Shown: piece by piece, positions 8,604-18,336 of the stretch | Layout: every line of letters starts with the position of its first letter | Position numbering within the stretch: position 1 is the stretch's first letter | Assembly: GCA_037623315.1 (NCBI GenBank) | Contig: JBBJJH010000003.1 | Coordinates: forward strand, 62,001-126,000 | DNA: 64,000 nucleotides | Origin: Halanaerobiaceae bacterium ANBcell28 | GTDB taxonomy: Bacteria > Bacillota > Halanaerobiia > Halanaerobiales > DTU029 | Direction of reading: 5' to 3' | Notes under the pieces: model-generated | What the model was told of the DNA's origin: nothing | Database searches by the model: none | The model's input: only the letters and a program-made list of their open reading frames with translations | Program-made: the position numbers and the translations under genes

Positions 8604-9062
8604 CTATTCAGCTGTTTTTTCTAATACCTCTTCTATGTCAGGTAATTCTGGTATATCATATTCTTTAACCCAAACTACATTATGTTCTTCATCCAATAAA
8701 ATATTTACACGTCCAGAAAAACCATTTTCTTCAATAAATACGCCCAATTCTTTAGCCAGTTGACCATGTGGCCAAAAATCAGATAAAATACGTAAGTTTT
8801 CTAATTCCATATCTTCTGCCCAAGCTTTTTTAGAAGGTGTTGCTTCTACATTAATTCCCAATGGAATTGTATTGCTTTCCTCAAACTGCTCATAATTATC
8901 ATCAAGTGCTTTCATCTGTTTTGTGCAAACCCCAGTCCAGGCTAATGGGTGAAATGATAGTAAGACTTTCTTCCCTTTAAAATCATTGAGCGATACTTTG
9001 TTCTCATTTTGATCTTCAAGAGTAAAGTTCTTTAAATTTTCGCCTACTTTTATTGTCATCAT
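8604..9062 (-). CDS. Peroxiredoxin (AhpC/TSA family, 1-Cys type)
   Basis: Thiol peroxidase that reduces H2O2 and organic peroxides. The active-site motif PxxxTxxC is present as PLAWTGVC, and the catalytic Arg lies in the NGFSGRVNILLD segment. There is only one cysteine, so the enzyme must be resolved by an external thiol (AhpE or 1-Cys class). A TTG at 9068 directly abuts the AAGGAG Shine-Dalgarno, while the ATG at 9062 has 6-nt spacing and is the better start. It has its own promoter, overlapped by a possible PerR box, and its own terminator. The role is oxidative defence in an anaerobe with oxygen-sensitive HydA and CooS. Confidence 0.92.
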   Translation of the reverse strand: MMTIKVGENLKNFTLEDQNENKVSLNDFKGKKVLLSFHPLAWTGVCTKQMKALDDNYEQFEESNTIPLGINVEATPSKKAWAEDMELENLRILSDFWPHGQLAKELGVFIEENGFSGRVNILLDEEHNVVWVKEYDIPELPDIEEVLEKTAE

Positions 9063-9139
9063 AATCAACTCCTTGTAATAATGTTAAATATTCAAAATTT
9101 CTACTGTTTAAGTAAGTATTTAATGATAACTATTACTAT

Positions 9140-9176
9140 TTAAATTAATTATAACATTACAAAGAGTATAAATCAA
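9140..9176 (-). promoter_or_regulatory. Peroxiredoxin promoter with PerR-box-like site
   Basis: On the minus strand, TTGATT (9171-9176), a 17-bp spacer and TATAAT (9148-9153) form a good sigma-A promoter. The 15-mer TTATAATTAATTTAA (9140-9154), overlapping the -10 box, matches the Bacillus Per/Fur-type consensus TTATAATNATTATAA at 12 of 14 defined positions. Confidence 0.45.
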
Positions 9177-9181
9177 GTATT

Positions 9182-9436
9182 TTAATAGATTAATTGATTT
9201 TTCAATTCCTTTAAGGCTTTACTTAATTGATCAGGGCAGGAAGTGCCATTCTTACATCTTATACCTGCTAACTTTTTTATAATTTTATCAACCTTTTCCC
9301 CTTCTACCAAACTTGATAATCCAGCAAGATTACCATTACAACCCCCAACAAACTCAATCTTTTCAATTATTTTATTGTCATTGACTTTGATTTTTATTTC
9401 ACTTGCACAAGTTCCTTTAGTATTAAAAATATACAT
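9182..9436 (-). CDS. TSCPD-domain protein, TIGR03905 type
   Basis: Small 84-residue cytoplasmic protein matching the TSCPD family: N-terminal FNTKGTCASEI, central VGGCNGNLAGLSSLVEG and the naming motif GTSCPDQL. The four conserved cysteines (in GTC, GGC, IRC and SCPD) suggest metal or Fe-S binding. The same fold is found at the C-terminus of some ribonucleotide reductases. The biochemical function of the stand-alone family is unknown. It lies upstream of the peroxiredoxin gene on the same strand, but the peroxiredoxin promoter between them suggests separate transcription. Confidence 0.85.
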   Translation of the reverse strand: MYIFNTKGTCASEIKIKVNDNKIIEKIEFVGGCNGNLAGLSSLVEGEKVDKIIKKLAGIRCKNGTSCPDQLSKALKELKNQLIY

Positions 9437-9679
9437 ATTATTCCTCCATTTAATTATATATAGAATAAACCCTATTTATTATATAATAATTAATTTTAAA
9501 AAACAAATTTCAGATGCCTGATATTTGAATCCATTTACAGAGTTATAATTTAATTTCTAAAACTAAAATTCTATATTTACTTTTCATTTCAGTTAAGTAG
9601 CTAACATAATCATATATAGTTTTATATATAATTACTATTAAGTATCTGTTTGCACAATTATATAAGAGGAGGAAATAAA

Positions 9680-10201
9680 ATGAAGGAATTCAAACTACCT
9701 AAGCGACTTAAAGGACTAAATAAATATATATGGACTATTTTAATTGTGTTCTTAGTAATTGGCTGGTTCTATCCACTTATTGGTTTGATAGCTTTAATAT
9801 GTATGTTAGCACCTGTAGTTATGGCTTCAATCAAAGGTAGTAGAAAATGGTGTGTGTATTTTTGTCCTAGGGGAGTTTTTAATGATGTAATCCTAAGAAG
9901 ATTAAACAAAAGCAAGAAAATACCTGCAATTTTTCATAATACCTTTCTAAAAATAGCTTTTTTAATTTTTCTTTTTTATAACTTTTTTACTGGAATATTA
10001 TCTGCAAATAGCTTAGTCGAAGTTGGAGCAGTCTTCATACAGATGGTCAGTATTACAACTGGAATGACTATTCTATTAGGCCTGGTATTTCACCCTAGAA
10101 CCTGGTGTGCTTTTTGTCCTATGGGTTTCTTATCAAACATTGCTATCCTTCTAAAAAAATCCTGGGGGCTTAATCAAGGTGGAGAAAATATCAAAAAATA
10201 G
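9680..10201 (+). CDS. NapH-like polyferredoxin-type membrane protein
   Basis: A membrane protein of about 173 residues. Hydrophobic helices lie near residues 19-55, at KIAFLIFLFYNFFTGIL, and around the SITTGMTILLGLVF segment. Two short Cys motifs, WCVYFCPRG and WCAFCPMG, are characteristic of NapH/CcoG-type membrane ferredoxin-like proteins. The soluble ferredoxin domain found in full-length NapH is missing. A longer frame begins at a TTG at 9650, but the strong AGGAGG (9667-9672) sits 7 bases before the ATG at 9680, fixing that start. It may pass electrons to or from a membrane redox partner; the partner is unknown. Confidence 0.8.
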   Translation: MKEFKLPKRLKGLNKYIWTILIVFLVIGWFYPLIGLIALICMLAPVVMASIKGSRKWCVYFCPRGVFNDVILRRLNKSKKIPAIFHNTFLKIAFLIFLFYNFFTGILSANSLVEVGAVFIQMVSITTGMTILLGLVFHPRTWCAFCPMGFLSNIAILLKKSWGLNQGGENIKK

Positions 10202-10242
10202 ACTAGCTACTAAATAGTAATACTAAAGGTATGCTAAAAATT

Positions 10243-10280
10243 AAAGCCAATAAGAAGATTAATCTGCTTATTGGCTTTCT
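10243..10280 (+). terminator. Intrinsic terminator
   Basis: AAAGCCAATAAG (10243-10254) pairs with CTTATTGGCTTT (10266-10277), followed by CTTTA. It terminates the polyferredoxin-like gene. Confidence 0.8.
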
Positions 10281-10369
10281 TTACAACTTTCGGAGTTGTA
10301 TTTACATAATTCGGCAATCTAAGCTTAGCCATTTGCTGAATGAACGTTCAAAAAGCTTCAGTACTTATA

Positions 10370-11191
10370 TTATCCGACAAAAATCAGAGTCGCAAACATA
10401 ACAAACATACCTGCAATTATCCCTAATACTACAGAATGAGGATCACTATCTTTAAATGACAATGGTAGTAATTCATCAAAACTTATAAATACCATAATTC
10501 CTGCTACAAAACCCAAAGCTAAATGAACAATGTAATCAGTAAGAAAAGGCCCAAAAAATAAAACAACTAATAAAGCACCTATGGGTTCAGCCAATCCTGC
10601 TGCAAGCGAATAGAAAAATGTTTTCTTTTTGTCCTCTGTAGCATATAAGATAGGCATACCTATCGAGAACCCTTCTGGTATATTATGCAAGGCAATTGCG
10701 ATAGTCAGTGCAATACCCAAGCGTATATCATGAACTGCTGAAATAAAAACAATTACACCTTCAGGGAAGTTATGTATTGCTATTCCAATGGCAGTCATTA
10801 ATCCAGCAGATAATATCTCACTTTTTTCCTCTTCTTCTGGTATTGACATAGTTTCAGATAGTTTTGCAGATGGATCTGCATTTTTTTTCTTTTTATACAT
10901 AATTTGTTCCGCAAGATAATTATGCGGTATTAGATAATCTACCAGCATCATCACCAGAATTCCTCCAAAAAAAGCTATATTAGCCGGTACAAAGCCTGCG
11001 GCCTCCATTGATTCTTCCAATAACTCTGCAAAAGAAATATAGATCATAACACCTGCTGCAAATCCCATAACAACACTAAGATGTTTCCTTTTTATATCTT
11101 GAAAAAATAATGAAGCTAAACTACCTATACCTGTAGCCAGACCTCCTAAAGCAGTTAATAATAATGGCAATGAATAAGTATCAAAATTCAT
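10370..11191 (-). CDS. zupT: ZIP-family metal transporter (ZupT-like)
   Basis: Inner-membrane divalent-cation (Zn2+ and related) transporter with about eight predicted helices. The two diagnostic metal-site motifs HNFPEG and HNIPEG are present in helices IV and V, and a charged variable loop (YKKKKNADPSAKLSE) lies between helices III and IV. Length of about 273 matches bacterial ZupT. A longer frame begins at a TTG at 11215, but AAAGGAGAGGGG lies immediately inside it and serves the ATG at 11191 (MNFDTYSLPLLL). No Zur-type palindrome like that before znuC was found upstream. Confidence 0.92.
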   Translation of the reverse strand: MNFDTYSLPLLLTALGGLATGIGSLASLFFQDIKRKHLSVVMGFAAGVMIYISFAELLEESMEAAGFVPANIAFFGGILVMMLVDYLIPHNYLAEQIMYKKKKNADPSAKLSETMSIPEEEEKSEILSAGLMTAIGIAIHNFPEGVIVFISAVHDIRLGIALTIAIALHNIPEGFSIGMPILYATEDKKKTFFYSLAAGLAEPIGALLVVLFFGPFLTDYIVHLALGFVAGIMVFISFDELLPLSFKDSDPHSVVLGIIAGMFVMFATLIFVG

Positions 11192-11381
11192 AAATGATTC
11201 CCCTCTCCTTTTCAATATTTATTAATCATAATTGTTACTATTAAGCTTATTTTACAATATATCTATGAAAAAAGCAAGCATATATTTCAACAATTATTGT
11301 GAACCTCTACACATAAATCAGAGATTTAGATAGAGCTTCTAACTGCTTCATAAAGATTAAGTTTAGTAGAAATGTTAACTC

Positions 11382-11409
11382 TTGACAATGATAATTCATA
11401 AAGATATAA
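11382..11409 (+). promoter_or_regulatory. Promoter of the fluoride-riboswitch transcript
   Basis: TTGACA (11382-11387), a 16-bp spacer and TATAAT (11404-11409) form a consensus sigma-A promoter. The predicted start, about 11416, is immediately upstream of the aptamer. The rest of the 374-bp gap (11192-11565) holds the riboswitch, its terminator and the antiporter ribosome-binding site. Confidence 0.8.
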
Positions 11410-11413
11410 TAAG

Positions 11414-11468
11414 GCATAATGGTGATGGAGCTCACCTTTAACTATTGCATAAGCAATTGATGGCTCCT
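11414..11468 (+). ncRNA. Fluoride riboswitch (crcB motif) aptamer
   Basis: The segment matches the crcB-motif layout: GGTGATGGAGCTCACC (11420-11435), then TTTAACTATTGCATAAGC, then AATTGATGGCTCCTA (11454-11468). It contains the conserved GGNGATGG hairpin, the TTTAAC linker, a small TTGCATAAGCAA stem and the GATGGCTCC segment that forms the pseudoknot with GGAG. It closely resembles the Thermotoga-type aptamer layout. The downstream CTCC segment is shared with the terminator stem, giving a transcription-termination switch that fluoride would turn on. Confidence 0.85.
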
Positions 11469-11506
11469 ATTTAGGGGATTTTTGTAGCCTAAATAGGAGC
11501 TTTTTT
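11462..11506 (+). terminator. Riboswitch-controlled intrinsic terminator
   Basis: GCTCCTATTTAGG (11462-11474) pairs perfectly with CCTAAATAGGAGC (11487-11499), followed by seven T. The left arm includes the CTCC needed for the aptamer pseudoknot, so aptamer and terminator are mutually exclusive. Confidence 0.9.
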
Positions 11507-11565
11507 TGATTACTTTGATTACATAAAAGACTACTTGTATAAATTATTTTAAGGAGTGATATAAC

Positions 11566-12741
11566 ATGGCTTTAAGTCTAGCAATTATAATTATCTTTGC
11601 TCTAATCTTTAATAGGGCATTTGATAAGGTTAACCTACCAGGTTTGCTTGGAATGTTAATTGTAGGTATCTTAATGGGTCCATATGTTCTAGATATTATC
11701 AGTGATGAAATTTTATTAATATCAGCTGATTTAAGAAAAATTGCTTTAATAGTTATTTTAATTAGAGCAGGTCTTGGCATAAAAAAAGAAACCTTAAAAA
11801 AGGTTGGTGTCCCGGCTTTCAAAATGAGTTTTATCCCTGGTTTAATGGAAGGTTTTACAGTACTATTAATATCCATGTTTTTATTTAATATTTCCTTTAT
11901 TGAAGCAGGTATTCTGGGTTTTATTATTGCAGCAGTATCACCTGCAGTTGTAGTTCCTCAAATGTTAAGATTGATTGAAGAAAAAAAAGGAGCAGCCAAA
12001 GGTATCCCCACACTTGTTCTGGCAGCTGCTTCTATAGATGATGTTGTAGCCATTACTATCTTTTCTACCTTCCTTGGTTTATATGGAGGTCAACAAATAA
12101 ATATATTATTCTCTATATTAAATATTCCTTTATCCATTATAACAGGATCTTTACTGGGAGTTTTAATTGCATTTATACTTATATATTTATTTAAAAATTA
12201 TCATATAAGAGATACAAAAAAAGCACTTCTTATATTAAGTGCTGCTATTCTCTTAACTAGCTTAGAGAGCTTTTTAGAAAATATAATACCTATAGCAGCC
12301 CTACTAGGTGTAATGGCAATGGGTTTTGTCTTACAGGAAAAATATCATGTATTGGGAACAAGGCTATCTGAAAAATTTAATCGAATATGGGTTTTTGCTG
12401 AAATAATGCTATTTGTTTTAGTTGGTGCTGAAGTAAATATATACATAGCATGGGAATCAGGTTTGCTCGGCCTTTTAATAATAGCTTTAGGGTTAACTGC
12501 TAGATCACTTGGGGTTTTCATCTCAGTAGCCGGAACAAATCTCAACTGGAGAGAACGATTCTTTACAGTCATCTCTTATACACCAAAGGCTACAGTTCAG
12601 GCTGCTATTGGTGCAGTTCCCCTGGCAGCAGGCGTACCAGCAGGTGAATTGATACTTGCTCTTGCTGTTCTGGCTATAATTATCACCGCACCCCTGGGGG
12701 CTATGGGGATCAAGTTTGCAGGTGAGCGTTGGCTAAACTAG
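11566..12741 (+). CDS. CPA2-family cation:proton antiporter under fluoride riboswitch
   Basis: Polytopic membrane protein with about 12 helices, 391 aa, of the monovalent cation:proton antiporter-2 superfamily (LPGLLGMLIVGILMGPY at the N-terminus). The helix-5 region carries AAASIDDVVAITIFS with the conserved paired aspartates of the family. A good AAGGAG precedes the ATG. It lies immediately downstream of a fluoride riboswitch and switchable terminator. Antiporters are a known class of fluoride-riboswitch target, so a role in fluoride tolerance (F- export or pH/Na+ compensation) is likely. No crcB/fluc or eriC-F gene is in the window, so it may be the main fluoride-response gene here. The transported ion is not deducible. 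Confidence 0.88.
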   Translation: MALSLAIIIIFALIFNRAFDKVNLPGLLGMLIVGILMGPYVLDIISDEILLISADLRKIALIVILIRAGLGIKKETLKKVGVPAFKMSFIPGLMEGFTVLLISMFLFNISFIEAGILGFIIAAVSPAVVVPQMLRLIEEKKGAAKGIPTLVLAAASIDDVVAITIFSTFLGLYGGQQINILFSILNIPLSIITGSLLGVLIAFILIYLFKNYHIRDTKKALLILSAAILLTSLESFLENIIPIAALLGVMAMGFVLQEKYHVLGTRLSEKFNRIWVFAEIMLFVLVGAEVNIYIAWESGLLGLLIIALGLTARSLGVFISVAGTNLNWRERFFTVISYTPKATVQAAIGAVPLAAGVPAGELILALAVLAIIITAPLGAMGIKFAGERWLN

Positions 12742-12894
12742 ATGATAAATTTAAGCAGGGCACAAAAAGTAAATTAACTGAAATAATTGAGCATCTCTTC
12801 CTTTTTTAAAAAAATATGATATAATGATACTATAGTCCTATAACATTAATGTCAGATTATATTTTTTGAATATAAGTAAAGGAGGGGTAGAAAG

Positions 12895-15800
12895 ATGCGC
12901 ATCTCTTTCAATAAGAACTATTTCGTATTAAACCACATTAGAAATAATACCTCAAAGATTTATAAATCTAATGAAAAACTATCAAGTGGACTTAGGATTA
13001 ATAGTGCAGCTGACAATGCCGCCAGTCTTTCTATTTCCCAGAGAATGAGAGCAAGAATTAGAGGCTTACATCAAGCTAATCGCAATATTCAAGATGGTAT
13101 TTCTTTAATCACTGTAGCAGAAAATGCTTTGGCTGAAATTGGAGAACAACTCCAACGCATTAGAGAATTATCTCTTATGATGTCAAATGACACTTATAAT
13201 AAAAAAGACAAGAAAAATGCTCAAATAGAAATAGAGCAAATTAAAGAAAGCATAAATGCTATTGCAAATAATACTGAATTTAATAATATATCTTTATTAA
13301 ATGTAAAACGCCACACTAGTAAGAATACATATTTACAAGGCTTTAATTCAAGTAATAAAAATGTTGCTATAACAGATACCTTATTAAATAAGGAAGACTG
13401 GTCACATCAGTTAGAAGTAATTCAATTATTAGATACAAAACAAGTCAAAAGCCAGAAATTTTCAAGTATTACACAATCATTAGGTCTATCTGGTAATTTT
13501 GATATAGATAATATAACTATTCATATTGAAAAAAATGATTCTCTTACGGACATTAAAGATAAAATCAATAATAGCTCTTCAAATGTATTAGCAACAATCG
13601 ATAAGGATAATCACTTAGTGATAAGTTCTACAGTAGAAGGTGCAGATGGTGACTTTTCTCTAAGAGACAATACAGATAATGTTCAAAACCTCTCTTCATC
13701 TGACAGTAGTATCGCTGAAGCTATTCAGCTTTTTTCAGAAAACAACTGGAGTCAAAGTATTAATATAAGTCAAATAGCACAAGCTATGACAGCAAGGAGT
13801 GATAAAGTACCAAGTCATACCTCTCCCCTAAACTTAAATGGCCAGTTCAAAGTCAATGATACAATTATATCTATAGATAACAACGATTCTTTATTAGATA
13901 TTCGGAATAAAATTAATGACGCTAATATCGATGTTAATGCAACAATTGATGATTCATATAGGCTTATCATTACTTCTAATAAAACTGGAGAAAGCAATGC
14001 TTTTACACTAGAAGATTTGACTACTGATGGAAGCTATCTTGTTTCCAGCAATCCTGATGTAGCAAGTACAAAAGAAATTTTGTCAAATACAGTATGGAGT
14101 CATGAACTAGAAGTTGAACAACTTGCAGGAACACATACAGTTCGCTCAGATGCTGTAGATGATATCAATAAATCTCTTGGATACTCAGGAAAATTTACAA
14201 TTAATGATCATCAATTTACTGTAAAGGATAACGATTCACTTGTAGATATTAAAAATATGATAAACGAAAAAAACATTAATGTAATTGCAAATATAAATGA
14301 TAACAATCAACTTATTCTAGAATCTGATATTAGTGGTACTGAAGGAGCAATTATAGCTAAAGATGATACAGAAAACCAAACATCTTTCTCTGATGATTTT
14401 AGTTCTGGAGAACTTTCTTCAGATGACTACACTATCATTAATGGAGACTGGGTTGTCTCAGATGGTATATTAGAGCAAAGTGCTCAAGATTCACCTAATT
14501 CAGTACTACTTATAAATGGAACAGATAATTTCCCAGCAGAAAGGACTATAACTATAGATATACTTGATTCTGATCATAGAGCAGGTGGTTATTTAAGTTA
14601 TACAGATGAAGAAAACTACACACAATTTACCATAGATAATCAATATATTTATTTAAGTAAATGGGTTAATGGTATCAAAGATGAAGTTAGATATTATCAT
14701 AAACAAGGAATGCAATCAACCTTAATGGCATCTACAGATGGACAAGGAAATTATACTGTTAAAGCATGGAGTGAAGATGGAGAATTACTAGGTGAAATCA
14801 TACAGGAAGGATGGACCGATGCTGATACTGATGGTAAAATGGGAATTGCTGCATTGTATAATGTTGCTTCATTTGATAATTTAAGCATTAGTAGTATTAC
14901 TTACTCTGAAGGAAGTGAAATTAACAATCTAAGCACAAGTCAAGAATCAGGCACAAGTCAAAATATGTCAGAACATGCAGTCCTAGAAAACCTTAATATC
15001 CTTAACAGTTCAGGAGCCTTCACTAATGTTATTGAAGAAGCACAGGATGCTAAATTCACTATAGATGGTAATCACTTCTCAAGTTCTTCAAATTCTGATA
15101 TTAATATAGAAGAAAAAGCCACTATTGATCTTATTGGAACTGGAAATACTACTATATCTAATGAAAATACTAATGCTATCTTATATAATATTGGTCTTTT
15201 ACAAGATAGCCAGATAAATATAATTCAAAAAGCAATGAATGCAAAATATACAACAAATGATATTGAATACTCTAGCAATGAGAATCTTATTACTTTATTC
15301 AACGATGAAGATATTGAATTAGCCAAAATATTATTAAAAAATACTGGTGATGTAACTATTTCAAATACATCCAATAATACTATACTAAGAAGTCTTGGTA
15401 TACTCGATATAGAAGGAAATTACATAAGACAAACTGGACAAGCCCAGGACACAAAATATACTGTTAATGAACAGGCTTATACTAGTAAAAGTAATAATGT
15501 GAACATCCAAGGTGATGCTACTATAAATCTACTTGGTACTGGATCAGCAACTATTTATAATAATACAAGTCAAAAAGAAAATAATGATAATATGCAAGAC
15601 AATAAACTATTAATAAATGTCAATGGTAGATCTGCTAATTTTGAAATCCATCTTAGCAATGTAACAATTGAAGCATTGGGACTGGAAAACATCTCTCTTG
15701 AAAATAGAAATTCTGTGGAAAAATTATTAAAAATAGTTGATAATGCTCAAGCTAGAATCAACAGTGAACGCGCAAAATATGGTATATATCAAAACGCACT

Positions 15801-15996
15801 CTTTCACATATCTAGAAACGCAGAAAATTATTCAGAGAATCTTATTTCTGCTGAGTCTAGAATTAGAGATCTTGACATGGCAAAAGAAATCGTAAACTTT
15901 ACAAGAAATAAAATACTATTAGATACTAGTATCTCTTTACTTGCACATATGAATCAGAATGCAGACTCTGTTTTAAAACTATTATCTATCAACTAG
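12895..15996 (+). CDS. Giant chimeric flagellin with FliD-like repeats and a lectin-like insert
   Basis: The ends are canonical flagellin. The N-terminal D0/D1 region (1-137) includes [18 protein letters not shown] and [11 protein letters not shown]. The C-terminal region (about 930-1033) ends [15 protein letters not shown]. Between them is an unusual insert of about 790 residues. It holds three repeats of the flagellin/hook-IN type near 195, 310 and 426 (each GxFxI plus DSLxDIxxxIN and preceded by SHxLEVxQL), which resemble FliD. A beta-jelly-roll region follows at about 497-665 (starting [16 protein letters not shown], with [12 protein letters not shown]), resembling concanavalin-like/LamG carbohydrate-binding domains. 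Three repeats around [20 protein letters not shown] and [10 protein letters not shown] (about 715-860) are again FliD-like. Strong AGGAGGGG ribosome site. No sigma-28 promoter recognised; no other flagellar gene nearby. Confidence 0.88.
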   Translation: MRISFNKNYFVLNHIRNNTSKIYKSNEKLSSGLRINSAADNAASLSISQRMRARIRGLHQANRNIQDGISLITVAENALAEIGEQLQRIRELSLMMSNDTYNKKDKKNAQIEIEQIKESINAIANNTEFNNISLLNVKRHTSKNTYLQGFNSSNKNVAITDTLLNKEDWSHQLEVIQLLDTKQVKSQKFSSITQSLGLSGNFDIDNITIHIEKNDSLTDIKDKINNSSSNVLATIDKDNHLVISSTVEGADGDFSLRDNTDNVQNLSSSDSSIAEAIQLFSENNWSQSINISQIAQAMTARSDKVPSHTSPLNLNGQFKVNDTIISIDNNDSLLDIRNKINDANIDVNATIDDSYRLIITSNKTGESNAFTLEDLTTDGSYLVSSNPDVASTKEILSNTVWSHELEVEQLAGTHTVRSDAVDDINKSLGYSGKFTINDHQFTVKDNDSLVDIKNMINEKNINVIANINDNNQLILESDISGTEGAIIAKDDTENQTSFSDDFSSGELSSDDYTIINGDWVVSDGILEQSAQDSPNSVLLINGTDNFPAERTITIDILDSDHRAGGYLSYTDEENYTQFTIDNQYIYLSKWVNGIKDEVRYYHKQGMQSTLMASTDGQGNYTVKAWSEDGELLGEIIQEGWTDADTDGKMGIAALYNVASFDNLSISSITYSEGSEINNLSTSQESGTSQNMSEHAVLENLNILNSSGAFTNVIEEAQDAKFTIDGNHFSSSSNSDINIEEKATIDLIGTGNTTISNENTNAILYNIGLLQDSQINIIQKAMNAKYTTNDIEYSSNENLITLFNDEDIELAKILLKNTGDVTISNTSNNTILRSLGILDIEGNYIRQTGQAQDTKYTVNEQAYTSKSNNVNIQGDATINLLGTGSATIYNNTSQKENNDNMQDNKLLINVNGRSANFEIHLSNVTIEALGLENISLENRNSVEKLLKIVDNAQARINSERAKYGIYQNALFHISRNAENYSENLISAESRIRDLDMAKEIVNFTRNKILLDTSISLLAHMNQNADSVLKLLSIN

Positions 15997-17801
15997 TTTC
16001 TTTTTTTCCTAGGCTTTATTAAGGCCTTTTTATGATAGCCTATTAAATCAGTTCTACCTGCTTTTTTAAGGGCCTTATAGACCATATCATAATTTTGAGG
16101 AAAATGATATTGTAATAAAGCTCGTTGCATTTTCTTTTCTTCATGACTTTTAGCTACATAAACTTTTTCCAAAGTCCTGGGATCATATCCTGTATAATAC
16201 ATTGTCGTTGATAGAGTACCAGGTGTAGGGTAGAAATCTTGCACCTGTTCTGGATGATGATTTATATCTCTTAAATACTCAGCCAACTCTATAGCTGAAT
16301 CCAGAGTGCTTCCAGGGTGTCCAGAAATTAAATATGGCACTAGATATTGTTCTTTACCTATCTCTTCATTTATTCTATAAAACTTCTTACGAAAGGCCTC
16401 AAAAACAGCATTATCAGGTTTTCCCATTAAATCCAGTACAGGTTTAGAAACATGTTCTGGGGCTACTTTCAAAAGCCCACTAACATGATGTTCACATAAT
16501 TCTTTAAAAAAGTCGTCTTTTTCATCTTCCATAATATAATCAAACCTCAAACCAGAACGAATAAATACCTTCTTTACCTCTTCCTTCTCTCTTAAGGATC
16601 TTAGAATGTCTAAGTAATCCTCATGATCTATCTCAAGATTTTTACAAGGATTGGGATAAAGACACTGTCGCTCTTTACATGAGCCTTTTCTTAACTGTTT
16701 TTCACAGGCTGGACTTCGAAAATTTGCTGTAGGGCCACCTACATCATGAATATATCCTTTAAAGTCTTCATCAGCAACTACCTTTTCTGCCTCAGAGAGA
16801 ATTGATTCTTTACTTCTGCTAATAACTGTTCTTCCCTGATGAAATGTTAAAGAACAAAATGAGCAAGCTCCATAACATCCACGTGAACTGCTAATACTAT
16901 GCTTTATCTCTTTAATTGCAGGGACTCCACCGTCTTTCTCATAAATAGGATGATAATTTCGCTGAAAAGGAAGAGAATAAACTAAATCTAAGTCCTCTTC
17001 GCTTAATGGTTTTACAGGAGGATTTTGTACAAGATAACGGCCATTATCTTCCTGAATCAAGATATTACCCCTTAGAGCATCCTGTTCATCATATTGTACT
17101 TTAAAAGCTTCAGCATATTTTCTTTTATCCTCAGATACTTCTTGATAGGAATGTATTTCCTGATATCCATATACCTCATCTTTCTCGTCAACAATGAAAC
17201 AGGTTCCTGGTATATGTCTAATATATTTGATATCCAATCCATTAGCCATGTTTTCTGCTATCTCTACTACCTGTTTTTCCCCCATACCGTACACAAGCAA
17301 ATCTGCTCTACTATCAAAAAGTATTGAACGCCTTACTTTATTATCCCAGTAATCATAATAAGCAAATCGCCTCAAACTTGCTTCTATTCCACCTATTATA
17401 ATTGGAATTTCAGCATAAGCTTCCCTGATCCTATTACAATAGACAATTGTAGCTCTATCTGGTCTTTTCCCACTTTTACCTCCTGGTGAATAGGCGTCAT
17501 TTCTCCTTCTTCTTTTGTTCACTGTATAATGATTAACCATAGAATCCATATTACCTGCACTTACCATAAAACCTAGACTTGGTTTCCCTAATTTCATGAA
17601 ATCTTTTTTACTTCTCCAATCAGGTTGAGCTATTATCCCCACTTTAAAACCTGCATCTTCCAATACCCGAGCAATAATTGCTGTTCCAAAAGATGGGTGA
17701 TCTATGTAGGCATCTCCTGAGACAATTATAAAATCAAGCTCCTGCCATTCTCTTTTTTTCATATCTTCTTTACTTATTACCATAAACTGATTTCTATCCA
17801 T
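15993..17801 (-). CDS. ygiQ: YgiQ-family radical SAM protein
   Basis: Large (602 aa) radical SAM protein of the YgiQ/UPF0313 family. The N-terminal domain (about 20-230) contains [16 protein letters not shown]. The CxxxCxxC cluster motif is CYGACSFC within [19 protein letters not shown]. The C-terminal extension contains [16 protein letters not shown], characteristic of the family. It is presumed to bind a [4Fe-4S] cluster and S-adenosylmethionine; the substrate is unknown. Its stop overlaps the flagellin stop tail to tail (shared CTAG), with no room for a terminator between the convergent genes. Confidence 0.93.
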   Translation of the reverse strand: MDRNQFMVISKEDMKKREWQELDFIIVSGDAYIDHPSFGTAIIARVLEDAGFKVGIIAQPDWRSKKDFMKLGKPSLGFMVSAGNMDSMVNHYTVNKRRRRNDAYSPGGKSGKRPDRATIVYCNRIREAYAEIPIIIGGIEASLRRFAYYDYWDNKVRRSILFDSRADLLVYGMGEKQVVEIAENMANGLDIKYIRHIPGTCFIVDEKDEVYGYQEIHSYQEVSEDKRKYAEAFKVQYDEQDALRGNILIQEDNGRYLVQNPPVKPLSEEDLDLVYSLPFQRNYHPIYEKDGGVPAIKEIKHSISSSRGCYGACSFCSLTFHQGRTVISRSKESILSEAEKVVADEDFKGYIHDVGGPTANFRSPACEKQLRKGSCKERQCLYPNPCKNLEIDHEDYLDILRSLREKEEVKKVFIRSGLRFDYIMEDEKDDFFKELCEHHVSGLLKVAPEHVSKPVLDLMGKPDNAVFEAFRKKFYRINEEIGKEQYLVPYLISGHPGSTLDSAIELAEYLRDINHHPEQVQDFYPTPGTLSTTMYYTGYDPRTLEKVYVAKSHEEKKMQRALLQYHFPQNYDMVYKALKKAGRTDLIGYHKKALIKPRKKRN

Positions 17802-18093
17802 AAATAACTCCTTTTCTTCTTACGTTACTATTTTAATAATTATAAATCTCATAAAACTCATATACTAAATTATACCACAAGTTCTTCCTTAAACAAAAAC
17901 ATGTCGTAATATATAAGATTTTATAAGATATAATTCACAAGATACTTTTATATGCATAAAATATATAAAGTAATAAGACATCATATAAAGAGAATAATTA
18001 ATGCAGTAATTAATAAGACAAGAAATTATAAATTATGCTTTCCTTCTATTCTTAACTTATACAGGACAATATTTAGCAAAGGAGGTGAATTAT

Positions 18094-18195
18094 ATGGGTA
18101 CTTGTAAAGGCACTGCTCCTATTTTTGGTGACCAAGCTTATATTCTTTTCTTAATCCTTATCTTATTAGTATTAGGTACTTGTGGTATATTTTAA
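18094..18195 (+). CDS. YjcZ-like small sporulation protein, 33 aa
   Basis: ATG at 18094 with an excellent AAAGGAGGTGA seven to eight bases upstream; stop at 18193-18195. The product MGTCKGTAPIFGDQAYILF... has a polar Cys-containing head and a hydrophobic tail (LILILLVLGTCGIF). This architecture is like the tiny YjcZ/CotD-like spore coat peptides of Firmicutes (short head, then F-A/Y-ILxLILLLL). A hairpin terminator follows. Assignment to the family rests on length and pattern, not on an alignment. Confidence 0.7.
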   Translation: MGTCKGTAPIFGDQAYILFLILILLVLGTCGIF

Positions 18196-18207
18196 TTAAA
18201 GGGAAAC

Positions 18208-18233
18208 AGGGATAGTTAATAAAACTATCCCTA
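18208..18233 (+). terminator. Hairpin terminator after the 33-aa gene
   Basis: AGGGATAGTT and AACTATCCCT flank a short loop, followed by ATATATAT rather than a pure T tract. Confidence 0.6.
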
Positions 18234-18336
18234 TATATATATTAATAACTCAAACTTCGCAGTAGCTATAATAGGTTTAATAGACTTACTGCTTAACCAT
18301 TTGCTATTATAGTCTGTAAGAGGAGTTGCGTGGTGA

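Noticed and set aside
12742-12894. Sigma-28 promoter for the flagellin
   Set aside because: No TAAA-N15-GCCGATAA-like match; only a TATAAT at 12820-12825 without a good -35.
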